26,537 nt of DNA, taken from assembly GCA_964345825.1 (NCBI GenBank), contig CAYFSI010000014.1, positions 1 to 26,537 of the forward strand. Direction: 5' to 3'. The notes below the pieces were generated by a model. The model made no database searches and was not told the DNA's origin. It saw only the letters and a program-made list of their open reading frames with translations. How positions within the stretch are numbered: the first letter of the stretch is position 1; each line of letters begins with the position of its first letter. Below, in pieces: positions 1 to 6,566 of the stretch. The DNA comes from JAAYDH01 sp964345825 (GTDB taxonomy: Bacteria > Bacillota_I > Bacilli_A > RFN20 > CAG-826). The translations under genes were made by a program, and so were the position numbers.

Positions 1-475
1 TCGCCTTTTCCGTAGAAATTTTTCAATATTTTGACTTTGGAAAATCCGGACCCTTTGTACCACGAGATTAATTTTTTATTATTATGATCAGCTTCTAGAG
101 AAAGACAATGAACTCCAGTTTCCTTTGCTTTCTCGATAATCTTTTCCAGTATGAATCGGCCAAGACCGAGCCTTCGATATTCTGGAAGGATGGAAATAGA
201 ATAAATCCGCCAAGTCTTTTTAAATTTAAATACAACCGCGCTTCCTACAGGAACGTCCTCATCATTTTCCAAAATTAAAACTGATTGGTGATGGCTGTTC
301 ATGCTGTGTCTTAAAGAGGAGGAGGAAGCTTGACGAGATACAGGAAAACATTTTTCTTCAAGATTTTTTAAAAACGATTCATCATTTTTTCCGCTCGACG
401 AATTTTCGCCATGATTAATGAAACAACTTCTTTCTTATTTTCAATAAACTCTGCTAAGACCATTATACTTGCCAT
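1..475 (-). pseudogene. GNAT family N-acetyltransferase, frameshifted and cut by the left edge
   Basis: Read on the minus strand, the C-terminal part encodes a clear GNAT acetyl-CoA-binding core: strand, then the pyrophosphate loop 'RRLGLGRFILEKI', then 'ETGVHCLSLEAD' and 'ISWYKGSGF'. The N-terminal part, 'MAKIRRAEK', lies in a different frame. An A6 run (T6 at 385-390 on the plus strand) separates the two; one more A would join them as 'RRAEKNDESFLKNLEEKCF'. As written, the upstream frame stops a few codons later at TAA. I therefore call a frameshifted gene, or a sequencing/assembly error in a homopolymer. The start could be ATG at 412 (a typical GNAT N-terminus) or, in the same frame, ATG at 475, which has a GGGGG-containing element about 14 nt upstream. 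The 3' end lies outside the window. Substrate unknown. Confidence 0.72.
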
Positions 476-627
476 TTATTTCTTTGATACCCCCTTTGTG
501 TTTTTCTTGAATAAAGTGGAATTAATAAGAATGGGTATCAAAAAAATTATTCTTTTGCAACGAGACTATAAAGCCAAGAAAATCTTGAATAAGTTGAAAA
601 AATCGCCAGTCAATTTAATCTAGCGAT

Positions 628-645
628 AATGATTAGCTAATCATT
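628..645. repeat. 18-bp perfect palindrome
   Basis: AATGATTAGCTAATCATT is perfectly self-complementary with no loop. It sits about 23 nt beyond the stop of the CBS-domain gene in the 476-667 gap, which otherwise shows no convincing gene. It is AT-rich and has no T-tract on either side, so it is a poor intrinsic terminator. A protein-binding site is possible but unproven. Confidence 0.4.
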
Positions 646-667
646 TATTAATAATAATTATTTGTTA

Positions 668-1069
668 TCACTGCCTATGCTTTTTTGCAAGATAGTCCAT
701 AACTGATTTTCTTGTAATGATACCAATAAAAATACCATTGTCATCTTCAACGGGAACGAAATTCTGATTAACAATTAAATCAATTAAATCATTCACATCT
801 TTGTCAATGCGAATTGAACTATTTGAACGATGTGGCTTTATCTCTTTAATTGAGATTTTTTCGTACATTTCCAGAGAGAGATTCTTGCCTTTAATAAACC
901 ACAAAAAATCACTTGCGGATAACGTTTCTATATAATGCCCGTCTTTATCGATAACTGGAATTGATGAATAACGATGATGTTCCATCTTCTCAAGAGCCTG
1001 CCTAACCGAAAAAGTATCTTGTAGGAATTCTACATTGTTTTTAGGGGTTAAAAAGAACAGCACGTTCAT
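668..1069 (-). CDS. Small protein with two CBS domains, CbpB/DarB (YkuL)-like
   Basis: 133 residues made almost entirely of two CBS motifs: residues about 8-60 ('ALEKMEHHRYSSIPVIDKDG') and 75-130 ('NQNFVPVEDDNGIFIGIITR'). There is no enzyme, transporter or membrane segment attached. CBS pairs bind adenine nucleotides. From memory, the closest match in length and in the second motif is Bacillus YkuL, renamed DarB/CbpB, which binds c-di-AMP and signals to the stringent-response synthetase Rel and to pyruvate carboxylase. That assignment is an inference from similarity; stand-alone CBS pairs with other ligands are the alternative. It ends with TGA, so TGA is a stop in this genome. A perfect TATAAT lies six bases upstream of the ATG with no ribosome-binding site between, so the mRNA may be leaderless. 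Confidence 0.8.
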   Translation of the reverse strand: MNVLFFLTPKNNVEFLQDTFSVRQALEKMEHHRYSSIPVIDKDGHYIETLSASDFLWFIKGKNLSLEMYEKISIKEIKPHRSNSSIRIDKDVNDLIDLIVNQNFVPVEDDNGIFIGIITRKSVMDYLAKKHRQ

Positions 1070-1075
1070 AAATAA

Positions 1076-1106
1076 ATTATATCACTTTTTTTGTGAGTAC
1101 TATCAA
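1076..1106 (-). promoter_or_regulatory. Candidate sigma-A promoter of the CBS-domain gene
   Basis: On the minus strand a TATAAT -10 box (1076-1081) is preceded after 19 bases by TTGATA (1101-1106), five of six matches to the -35 consensus. The -10 ends only six bases before the ATG at 1069, so transcription would start at or beside the start codon. Confidence 0.5.
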
Positions 1107-1178
1107 TATCTAATATCGCTTGTATTTTTAAAACAACATTCGCAGCACGCTCGTATTCTTTTTATTTAACAATAGCTT

Positions 1179-1210
1179 TATAATTGTATTGGTTTCAAAT
1201 GATAAACCAA
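1179..1210 (+). promoter_or_regulatory. Candidate -10 box and 5'-UTR hairpin ahead of the phosphopantetheinyl transferase
   Basis: A TATAAT box at 1179-1184 is followed by an inverted repeat, TTGGTTT (1189-1195) and AAACCAA (1204-1210), with an 8-nt loop. No good -35 box is visible; TTCTTT at 1156-1161 has the right spacing but a poor match. The hairpin would be at the very 5' end of the transcript, which may protect it from degradation. Role unknown. Confidence 0.35.
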
Positions 1211-1243
1211 ACAAGAGGAAACAACTAAAAAAGAGACAAAACA

Positions 1244-1912
1244 ATGGGCAAGTGTAATGTATATATGGCAAAATACCCCTTTCCTTATGATGAGGATATT
1301 TTTTGCCCCTTGAGAAGAGAAGAAATCGAAAAATGTCGCAATTCTAATATAAAAGAACAGAAATTTTATGTTTGGAAACTTCTTGAATATGCATCGTTCG
1401 ATACTTTTGGTTTAGAAAAAAGCAAACTTTATTTTCAAAAAAAGAAAAACGGAAAATGGGTTATTGACGGGTACTTTTTTTCCCTTTCTCATAGCGGAAA
1501 TATCGTTGTGGCGGCGGTTAGCGATTCTCCTATTGGAGTTGATGTTCAAAAAATTAAAAAATTTGAAGATCCAAATAAATTTAAAGCGATTATATTATCG
1601 GAAAAAGAAAAAACGAAATATCTAAACATTAATAATGAGAAACTAATGAAGATTTGGTCTTTAAAGGAATGTGCTTTTAAAAAAAGCAATGATTCAACCT
1701 TTATCCCAAGTCGTTATGAAATAGATAATCTTGTTCATTGTGATTCTTTTAGACTAGAAATACAAAAAGAAAAATATATACTTTCCATATTGTGTGATAA
1801 CCTACATAATGCTAATTTCTATTCTTTATTTGATGATTTCAAATTACGTGAAATGGAAAAATCATCATCAACATCTACCATGCGCTTGAACAACGAAAAC
1901 CGAGCTATTTAA
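1244..1912 (+). CDS. 4'-phosphopantetheinyl transferase, Sfp/Gsp type
   Basis: 222 residues. The enzyme transfers phosphopantetheine from CoA to a serine of acyl- or peptidyl-carrier proteins in the cytoplasm. Family marks are visible in order: 'SLSHSG' at 80-85 (CoA contact), 'GVD' at 98-100 (first metal-binding Asp) and 'WSLKECAFKK' at 138-147, the W-x-x-K-E-A signature with E142 as metal ligand. In Sfp the residue two after the Asp is a second acidic metal ligand; here it is Gln102. The C-terminal Ser/Thr/Asn tail looks unconserved. No carrier protein or synthase gene is nearby, so the target is unknown; the fatty-acid acyl carrier protein is the default guess. The ribosome-binding site is weak. 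The stop overlaps that of the convergent ribokinase gene by eight bases. Confidence 0.85.
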   Translation: MGKCNVYMAKYPFPYDEDIFCPLRREEIEKCRNSNIKEQKFYVWKLLEYASFDTFGLEKSKLYFQKKKNGKWVIDGYFFSLSHSGNIVVAAVSDSPIGVDVQKIKKFEDPNKFKAIILSEKEKTKYLNINNEKLMKIWSLKECAFKKSNDSTFIPSRYEIDNLVHCDSFRLEIQKEKYILSILCDNLHNANFYSLFDDFKLREMEKSSSTSTMRLNNENRAI

Positions 1913-2792
1913 TATCTTCTAATTTTGGCAATGAAACGATAGCCCCTTTTCGAGTAACCGTAAAAGCGCTGCAGCGATTAGCGAACTCCATCGCATCTTT
2001 GATACTTTTATCCTGACTTAAAGCGGTGACAAATGCGCCAAGAAAAGTATCTCCGGCGGCTGTAGTGTCTACTGCGTTAACCTTAATAGAATCAATTTTT
2101 ATTTGAGTTTCTCTATTGACCAAAAGGGACCCGTTTTTGCCAAGAGTGACAATAAGATTCTTTAGACCCTTTTTCAAAAGTAACCTAGCCATTTCCTGAT
2201 AATCCGAACTTTGTTTTCCAACAAAACCAGCAAGTTCGTGTTCGTTAGGAACAAAATAGTCTACAAAAGGGAAAATATCATCGGGCAATTCATGAAAGGG
2301 AGCGGGATTAAGAATTGTGGTAAGGCCCATTTCCTTTGCTTTTTTTAAAGCAAAACATACCGTATCAATAGGATTTTCTAATTGAATGAGAAGAAACTTT
2401 GCATCCCTTTCCTTGTTCAAAATGAACTCGACATCATCTTTTGTCATGTCCATGTTCGCACCCGGAACGATGATAATTCGGTTTTCTTTTGTAAAGGTAT
2501 CGAGAGTAATGCTGGCTATGCCAGTTTGTTCGCAAGATCTTTTTAGAATTCCTTTAATACCTATCGATTTGAGAAAGGAAAAAATATAATCTCCGTTTTG
2601 GTCTTTTCCGATAGAACCAAAAAATGTTACATCTCCGCCAAGAAAAGAAGCAGCACAAGCTTGATTAGCCCCTTTACCTCCAACATTAGATAAGAAAGAT
2701 TCTCCAAAAACAGTTGTTCCTGGGCCTGGAAGGACTTTGGTATATGTCACATTATCAATGCTTACGCTGCCGATAACTAAAATCTTACTCAT
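1905..2792 (-). CDS. rbsK: Ribokinase (PfkB family)
   Basis: 295 residues, the usual ribokinase length. It phosphorylates D-ribose to ribose-5-phosphate with ATP. The N-terminus 'VGSVSIDNV' and 'NVGGKGANQA' (about 36-45) form the sugar-binding PfkB signature 1. 'DTTAAGDTF' (242-250) is PfkB signature 2 with the anion hole and catalytic Asp248. 'LNPAPFHEL' and 'PNEHE' in the middle also match ribokinases. It is the last gene of a three-gene minus-strand operon: its ATG overlaps the end of the nucleoside hydrolase gene by eight bases, with an AAGGAG site inside that gene, so translation is probably coupled. No ribose transporter is nearby; ribose released inside the cell by the hydrolase is the likely substrate. 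Another pentose or nucleoside kinase of the same family is possible but less likely. Confidence 0.9.
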   Translation of the reverse strand: MSKILVIGSVSIDNVTYTKVLPGPGTTVFGESFLSNVGGKGANQACAASFLGGDVTFFGSIGKDQNGDYIFSFLKSIGIKGILKRSCEQTGIASITLDTFTKENRIIIVPGANMDMTKDDVEFILNKERDAKFLLIQLENPIDTVCFALKKAKEMGLTTILNPAPFHELPDDIFPFVDYFVPNEHELAGFVGKQSSDYQEMARLLLKKGLKNLIVTLGKNGSLLVNRETQIKIDSIKVNAVDTTAAGDTFLGAFVTALSQDKSIKDAMEFANRCSAFTVTRKGAIVSLPKLEDIK

Positions 2793-3720
2793 GTGATTTA
2801 CTCCTTAAACAACTAAAAATGAGGTTCCAAAATTTCTTTACATCAATATCCATCCCCACTAGGCAATTTTTTGGGGCGTGTAAAAAATCAAACACGTCGC
2901 AGTTTGTTCTGCCGTGACTAGTTCCATGAGATATATCAATTTCGACATTCATATTTTGAAAACTTACCAAAGACTCATCGATTAAGCAAGCGATGGTCAC
3001 TGGGTCGTGGAGTGGGGCGCCAATGATGTGAAAAGTTTTTCTTTGATTATCTAAGTAGACACGCATCAATTTGGCGAAGAAAGTTGACTTCTTATTTCCA
3101 ATCAAAGATGCCTTGTTAATGATTTCATCTGTAACCAAAACCTTTCGAGTAATATTTAAGCCAATCATCTTGATAGGGACTCCTGAATGTAATGTAATAT
3201 GAGCGGCTTCAGCATCGACTAAAATATTAAATTCAGCGGCTGGAGTAACGTTGCCATTATCAATTGAGCCGCCCATGAAAATAATCTCTTTAATATGATG
3301 AACAATTTCAGGATTGAATCTTAATGCTAACCCGAGATTCGTCATTGGTCCTGTTGTTACGACAGTGACATCTTCGTTTTTTAATAGCAAATCGGCAATT
3401 AGACTAGCTCCATTTCTTGAATCAAATTTTTGCTCATAATTTGGAAAATCAACGCCGTCTAAACCGCTTTCACCATGAATTTCTTCACATATTTTTGGAT
3501 CAGTCACTAAAGGACGTGCAGAACCAACCGCAATTGGAACATTAATGTCAAAATAGCGACAGATATTTAAGGCGTTTCTGGATGTTTTTTCAATTGTTTG
3601 GTTTCCAGAAGAAACCGAGATTCCAAGCAACTCAATTTTTGAAGAGCAAGCCGCCAAGATTAGTGCCACAGCATCATCATGGCCGGGATCACAATCAATA
3701 ATTATTTTTTTCTTTCCCAT
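2785..3720 (-). CDS. Inosine/uridine-preferring nucleoside N-ribohydrolase
   Basis: 311 residues, full length for the IUNH family. It hydrolyses ribonucleosides to free base plus ribose using a bound calcium ion. The family signature 'DCDPGHDDA' at residues 9-17 holds the metal-binding and catalytic aspartates, and 'LHDPV' near 237-241 holds the active-site His and another Ca-binding Asp. 'MGGSIDNGNVTPAAEFNI' matches the family's substrate-binding stretch. The preference between pyrimidine and purine nucleosides (RihA/B/C types) cannot be told from sequence alone. It lies between pepT (two bases upstream) and rbsK (eight-base overlap), which gives a simple route: nucleoside to ribose to ribose-5-phosphate. 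A GAGG site eight bases before the ATG supports the start. Confidence 0.92.
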   Translation of the reverse strand: MGKKKIIIDCDPGHDDAVALILAACSSKIELLGISVSSGNQTIEKTSRNALNICRYFDINVPIAVGSARPLVTDPKICEEIHGESGLDGVDFPNYEQKFDSRNGASLIADLLLKNEDVTVVTTGPMTNLGLALRFNPEIVHHIKEIIFMGGSIDNGNVTPAAEFNILVDAEAAHITLHSGVPIKMIGLNITRKVLVTDEIINKASLIGNKKSTFFAKLMRVYLDNQRKTFHIIGAPLHDPVTIACLIDESLVSFQNMNVEIDISHGTSHGRTNCDVFDFLHAPKNCLVGMDIDVKKFWNLIFSCLRSKSHE

Positions 3721-3722
3721 TT

Positions 3723-4916
3723 TTATAACCTCATCATATCGATTACCACATCAATCATTTTTTCAAATTCTTGAATCACAAGATATTCATATCGTCCGTG
3801 GTGGTTGTAACTTCCTGTACCTAAATTAGGAGTCACTAATCCCATTTTGGAGAATGTTGCTCCATCGGTTCCTCCTCTTATTTTTGTGCTTCTTGGAGTA
3901 ATTCCATTTTTTACCAAAGCCTTTTTGGCAAGCTCAACTGGACGAGGATCTTTTTCAACATATGGCTTCATATTTTCGTATTGTCTTTTAATTTCAACAT
4001 TAATAGAAATCTTTGGGAATTTTTTCTTGAGATCACTTGCTATTTTATTAACCAATAAAATTCTTTGCTGCAATTTTATCTCGTCAAAATCTCTTAAAAT
4101 CATATCTAGTTCAGCTGATTCGCTCGAGCCATTTAGACTGTTAATGTGCCAATAACCTTCATTTTCATTAGCATCATAAGGAGTTTCTTTTGGAGGTAAG
4201 GCGGAAATGAACTCATTTAAGACCAATATTGCATTAATTAAATTGTTCTTTCCCTCTCCGGGATGAACCGCTACTCCTCGAACGAATATTTTTGCTGCCG
4301 CAGCATTAAAATTCTCATAATCAATGCAATCAATTTGACTTCCATCAATAGTCACAGCGTAATCAGCGTTCATTTTCTTTAAATCAAAATGTGCAGATCC
4401 TAAGCCAATCTCTTCATCTGGTGTGAAGGCAACTGAAATATTCTTATGTTTTATTGAAGGATTTTTATGAAAATACTCTAGAGCTGACATGATAATGGCA
4501 ATCCCTGCTTTGTCATCGGCTCCAAGCAAAGACTCTCCGTTCGTAACAACCAAATCTTGTCCAATATGTTTTAAGAGATCAGGAAATTGTTTGGCGGATA
4601 AAACATATTTGTCGTTTAGTAGAATGTCTTTTCCATCATACTTTTCAATGACTCTTGGCTGACAATTCTCGTCAGTCACCTCTAAAGCGGTATCAACGTG
4701 AGAATTGAAACCAACCCTATCTCCTTCGCCAGATAGGTGGGCGTAAACAACACCAAATTCATCCATATAAGCATCAATAAGTCCCAATTCCTTTAATTCC
4801 TTTACGAGTAAAGAAGAAAGATTTTTTTGTTTCTCGCTAGAAGGAATAGTAATGCTTGATTCGTCAGCTTGTGTGTCAATTTGGGCATATCTTATAAATC
4901 GTTGAATATTTTGCAT
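3723..4916 (-). CDS. pepT: Peptidase T (tripeptide aminopeptidase, M20B)
   Basis: 397 residues. This cytoplasmic di-zinc aminopeptidase releases the N-terminal residue of tripeptides. All family metal and catalytic positions are visible: 'HVDT' (H73, D75), 'GADDKAG' (D134/D135), 'PDEEIG' with catalytic E168 and ligand E169, D191 in 'TIDG', and the C-terminal 'NHHGRYEY' His at 372-373. The central lid domain with 'FNAAAAK' and 'VHPGEGKNNLINA' is also typical. I chose the ATG at 4916 because it has a GAGG site five bases upstream; a longer in-frame ATG at 4943 would put that site inside the gene. It is the first gene of the operon with the nucleoside hydrolase and ribokinase. A palindrome lies about 40 bases upstream in the divergent promoter region. 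Confidence 0.94.
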   Translation of the reverse strand: MQNIQRFIRYAQIDTQADESSITIPSSEKQKNLSSLLVKELKELGLIDAYMDEFGVVYAHLSGEGDRVGFNSHVDTALEVTDENCQPRVIEKYDGKDILLNDKYVLSAKQFPDLLKHIGQDLVVTNGESLLGADDKAGIAIIMSALEYFHKNPSIKHKNISVAFTPDEEIGLGSAHFDLKKMNADYAVTIDGSQIDCIDYENFNAAAAKIFVRGVAVHPGEGKNNLINAILVLNEFISALPPKETPYDANENEGYWHINSLNGSSESAELDMILRDFDEIKLQQRILLVNKIASDLKKKFPKISINVEIKRQYENMKPYVEKDPRPVELAKKALVKNGITPRSTKIRGGTDGATFSKMGLVTPNLGTGSYNHHGRYEYLVIQEFEKMIDVVIDMMRL

Positions 4917-4954
4917 AAAAACCTCGTAAATAAATACTATCATAATTAGAAAGG

Positions 4955-4970
4955 ATTTCTTTAAAGAAAT
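4955..4970. promoter_or_regulatory. 16-bp palindrome between divergent genes, candidate operator
   Basis: ATTTCTTTAAAGAAAT is a perfect palindrome, flanked by GG on the left and (after one extra base) CC on the right. It lies in the 97-bp gap between pepT (minus) and the kinase-like gene (plus), just outside the -35 box of the plus-strand promoter. It is well placed for a repressor acting on both directions. No T-tract follows, so it is unlikely to be a terminator. Confidence 0.4.
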
Positions 4971-4976
4971 TCCTGT

Positions 4977-5004
4977 TTGTTAAATGAAGCAAATGACATA
5001 TAAT
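4977..5004 (+). promoter_or_regulatory. Candidate sigma-A promoter of the kinase-like gene and prs
   Basis: TTGTTA (4977-4982), a 16-base spacer, then a perfect TATAAT (4999-5004). The expected start of transcription, near 5011, is two or three bases before the ATG at 5014, so the message would be nearly leaderless. An upstream in-frame ATG at 4984 lies inside the promoter and is rejected. Confidence 0.55.
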
Positions 5005-5013
5005 AATTGCGTT

Positions 5014-5601
5014 ATGAACCAACAAATTGAAATTAAACGTAAAATCTTTGAGGTTATTGAACCTCTGGGCGAGCGGAGCAAAAAAGTTACTCGGAAAAAC
5101 AGAACCTTTTTCCTCAAGGATTTTGGGGAAGATATTAATGCTTATGAGAGATATGTTAATTCTGCTCATAAATTATCTGTTTCTGGAATACTTTCACCAA
5201 AGATTTATTGTCACGATAAGAAAACTCATATCGTTGTCGAAGAATTTATTCCTGGACCAACAGTTCTTGATGTTCTTTTAGAGAATGATCTACCCGATGA
5301 ATATTTTTCAGCTATTTTTATCGAAAATTGGTATATGAAAAGCGCCAAAATTCTTTTAAGTTTTGATCCAAAGAATTATAAATTCTACGAAAATAAACTT
5401 TTTTATTTACCTCAAATTTACGAAAACTATGATGAGAAAAAAACCTTCGAAAAAGTTGGCATTTGGTATTGGTTTTATTGTCGAGAATTCACAAAATACT
5501 TAGATATTAATGGAATAGCAATTGACCAAAAAAGAGCGGATTTAGAGCAGTCATATATCAATAAAAAAATTGCTTTGACAGTTGTAAAACACTACCGTTA
5601 A
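5014..5601 (+). CDS. Conserved-looking protein with a kinase-like N-lobe, no catalytic loop seen
   Basis: 195 residues. Residues about 25-95 read like the N-lobe of an aminoglycoside-phosphotransferase/protein-kinase fold: 'RTFFLKDF' with a candidate ATP-binding Lys, then a helix with 'EDINAYERYV' (candidate salt-bridge Glu), 'LSPKIYCHDKKTHIVVEEFI' as strands 4-5 and the hinge, then 'GPTVLDVLL'. The second half is rich in Tyr, Phe and Trp, and I see no HxD catalytic motif and no DFG/DxD metal motif. The protein is therefore either a degenerate kinase or an unrelated protein that resembles one in part. It is followed after four bases by prs, so the two are probably co-transcribed. No ribosome-binding site is visible before the ATG. 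Function unknown; the real-gene call rests on length, promoter and position. Confidence 0.7.
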   Translation: MNQQIEIKRKIFEVIEPLGERSKKVTRKNRTFFLKDFGEDINAYERYVNSAHKLSVSGILSPKIYCHDKKTHIVVEEFIPGPTVLDVLLENDLPDEYFSAIFIENWYMKSAKILLSFDPKNYKFYENKLFYLPQIYENYDEKKTFEKVGIWYWFYCREFTKYLDINGIAIDQKRADLEQSYINKKIALTVVKHYR

Positions 5602-5605
5602 TTTT

Positions 5606-6514
5606 ATGAAAAATTACATCGTCTTTTCGTTATCTCAAAACAAGAAACTAGCACGAGAACTTGCGACTAAACTTGACGCTAAGTTCGGACGTATTTCTAT
5701 TACTCGTTTTGCCGACGGAGAAGTATTGGTAAAAACGCTTTCCAACGTTAAAGGAAAAGATGCTATTGTCATTGAATCAACATACAAGAATGCACACGAA
5801 CGGATTTTTGAGTTACTTTTGTTGTTAGATTCTATTAATCGTTCAGGCGCCAAATCCATTCAATTATTTATTCCCTATTTTGGATATTCTCGGCAAGAAA
5901 GAGTCAGCTGGACCAACGAGCCAGTTAGCTGTGAAGTTGTCAGCAAAATCATCGAAACAGCCAAATATGATTCGCTCACTACCTTTGATTTGCATCATCC
6001 CGTTATTGAAAGTTTCTTTAAAAGATCAATCGAAAGTGTAAGCACAAGCGATATCTTCATCGAATATTATCTAAACTACATGAAAGACAATCATATAATG
6101 AAAAAAGATGTCATTATTGTTTCTCCTGATCATGGAGCTAACCACCGTGCTGATGCATTGGTTGGAACAATAGGAGAAGCAAAAGTCATTCTTGATAAAG
6201 TGAGGCCAAAGGCAAATGTAGCTGAGCATCTTGTTGTTGATGACAAGTTAGTAAAAGATAAGGTTTGCATTATCATAGACGACATAATTGATACTGGTGG
6301 AACTATTATCTCCGCTACAAACCTTTTATACCAACATGGAGCAAAAAAAGTATTAATTGGAGCAAGTCATGCAGTGTTTTCCAACCTTAATATTAAAAAA
6401 TTTAAACAAGCTAATATAGTCGACATTGCGGTGACCAATACTATTGAGCAGAAGCTAAACAAGGACATTAAGGTTCTTGATATATGCCCTCTCATTTTAC
6501 AACTCATCAAATAA
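5606..6514 (+). CDS. prs: Ribose-phosphate pyrophosphokinase (PRPP synthetase), divergent
   Basis: 302 residues. It converts ribose-5-phosphate and ATP to PRPP, the precursor of nucleotides, His and Trp. Visible family motifs: 'RFADGE' near 35-40, 'PYFGYSRQER' near 89-98 (ATP binding), 'FDLHH' near 128-132 with the catalytic/metal His, 'SPDHGANHRA', the flexible loop 'DKVRPKAN' that keeps the catalytic Lys and Arg, and the PRPP loop 'IIIDDIIDTGGTI'. It is divergent: the usual QIQGFF after DLH is 'PVIESFF', and the lysine/arginine run after RQ(D/E)R is absent. It is probably active but may be regulated differently. I see no strong ribosome-binding site, and the preceding stop is four bases away, which suggests translational coupling. 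Confidence 0.9.
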   Translation: MKNYIVFSLSQNKKLARELATKLDAKFGRISITRFADGEVLVKTLSNVKGKDAIVIESTYKNAHERIFELLLLLDSINRSGAKSIQLFIPYFGYSRQERVSWTNEPVSCEVVSKIIETAKYDSLTTFDLHHPVIESFFKRSIESVSTSDIFIEYYLNYMKDNHIMKKDVIIVSPDHGANHRADALVGTIGEAKVILDKVRPKANVAEHLVVDDKLVKDKVCIIIDDIIDTGGTIISATNLLYQHGAKKVLIGASHAVFSNLNIKKFKQANIVDIAVTNTIEQKLNKDIKVLDICPLILQLIK

Positions 6515-6518
6515 TCAA

Positions 6519-6559
6519 AGAGTGTTGTCCTTGCCTAACCACTCATAAAAACAAGGAGG
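6519..6559 (+). promoter_or_regulatory. preQ1 riboswitch (class I-like H-type pseudoknot)
   Basis: A short aptamer begins five bases after the prs stop. P1 is GAGTG (6520-6524) paired with CACTC (6540-6544). The loop base-pairs by TCCTTG (6528-6533) with CAAGGA (6552-6557), which covers the first half of the AAGGAGG ribosome-binding site (6553-6559). The linker ATAAAAA after P1 is the A-rich strand typical of preQ1-I aptamers (compare Bacillus, where P1 is followed by ATAAAAAACTAAGG). The layout means ligand binding hides the ribosome-binding site of the next gene, a queuosine-precursor transporter. The loop is slightly longer than the class I consensus as I remember it. Confidence 0.82.
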
Positions 6560-6566
6560 AAGAATT

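Noticed and set aside
411..623. Plus-strand open frame of 70 codons
   Set aside because: It overlaps the 5' part of the minus-strand GNAT gene, has no ribosome-binding site or promoter I could see, and its sequence matches nothing I know; the minus-strand reading explains most of the region.
628..645. Palindrome as terminator of the CBS-domain gene
   Set aside because: It is AT-rich, has no loop, and no T-tract follows on the minus strand.
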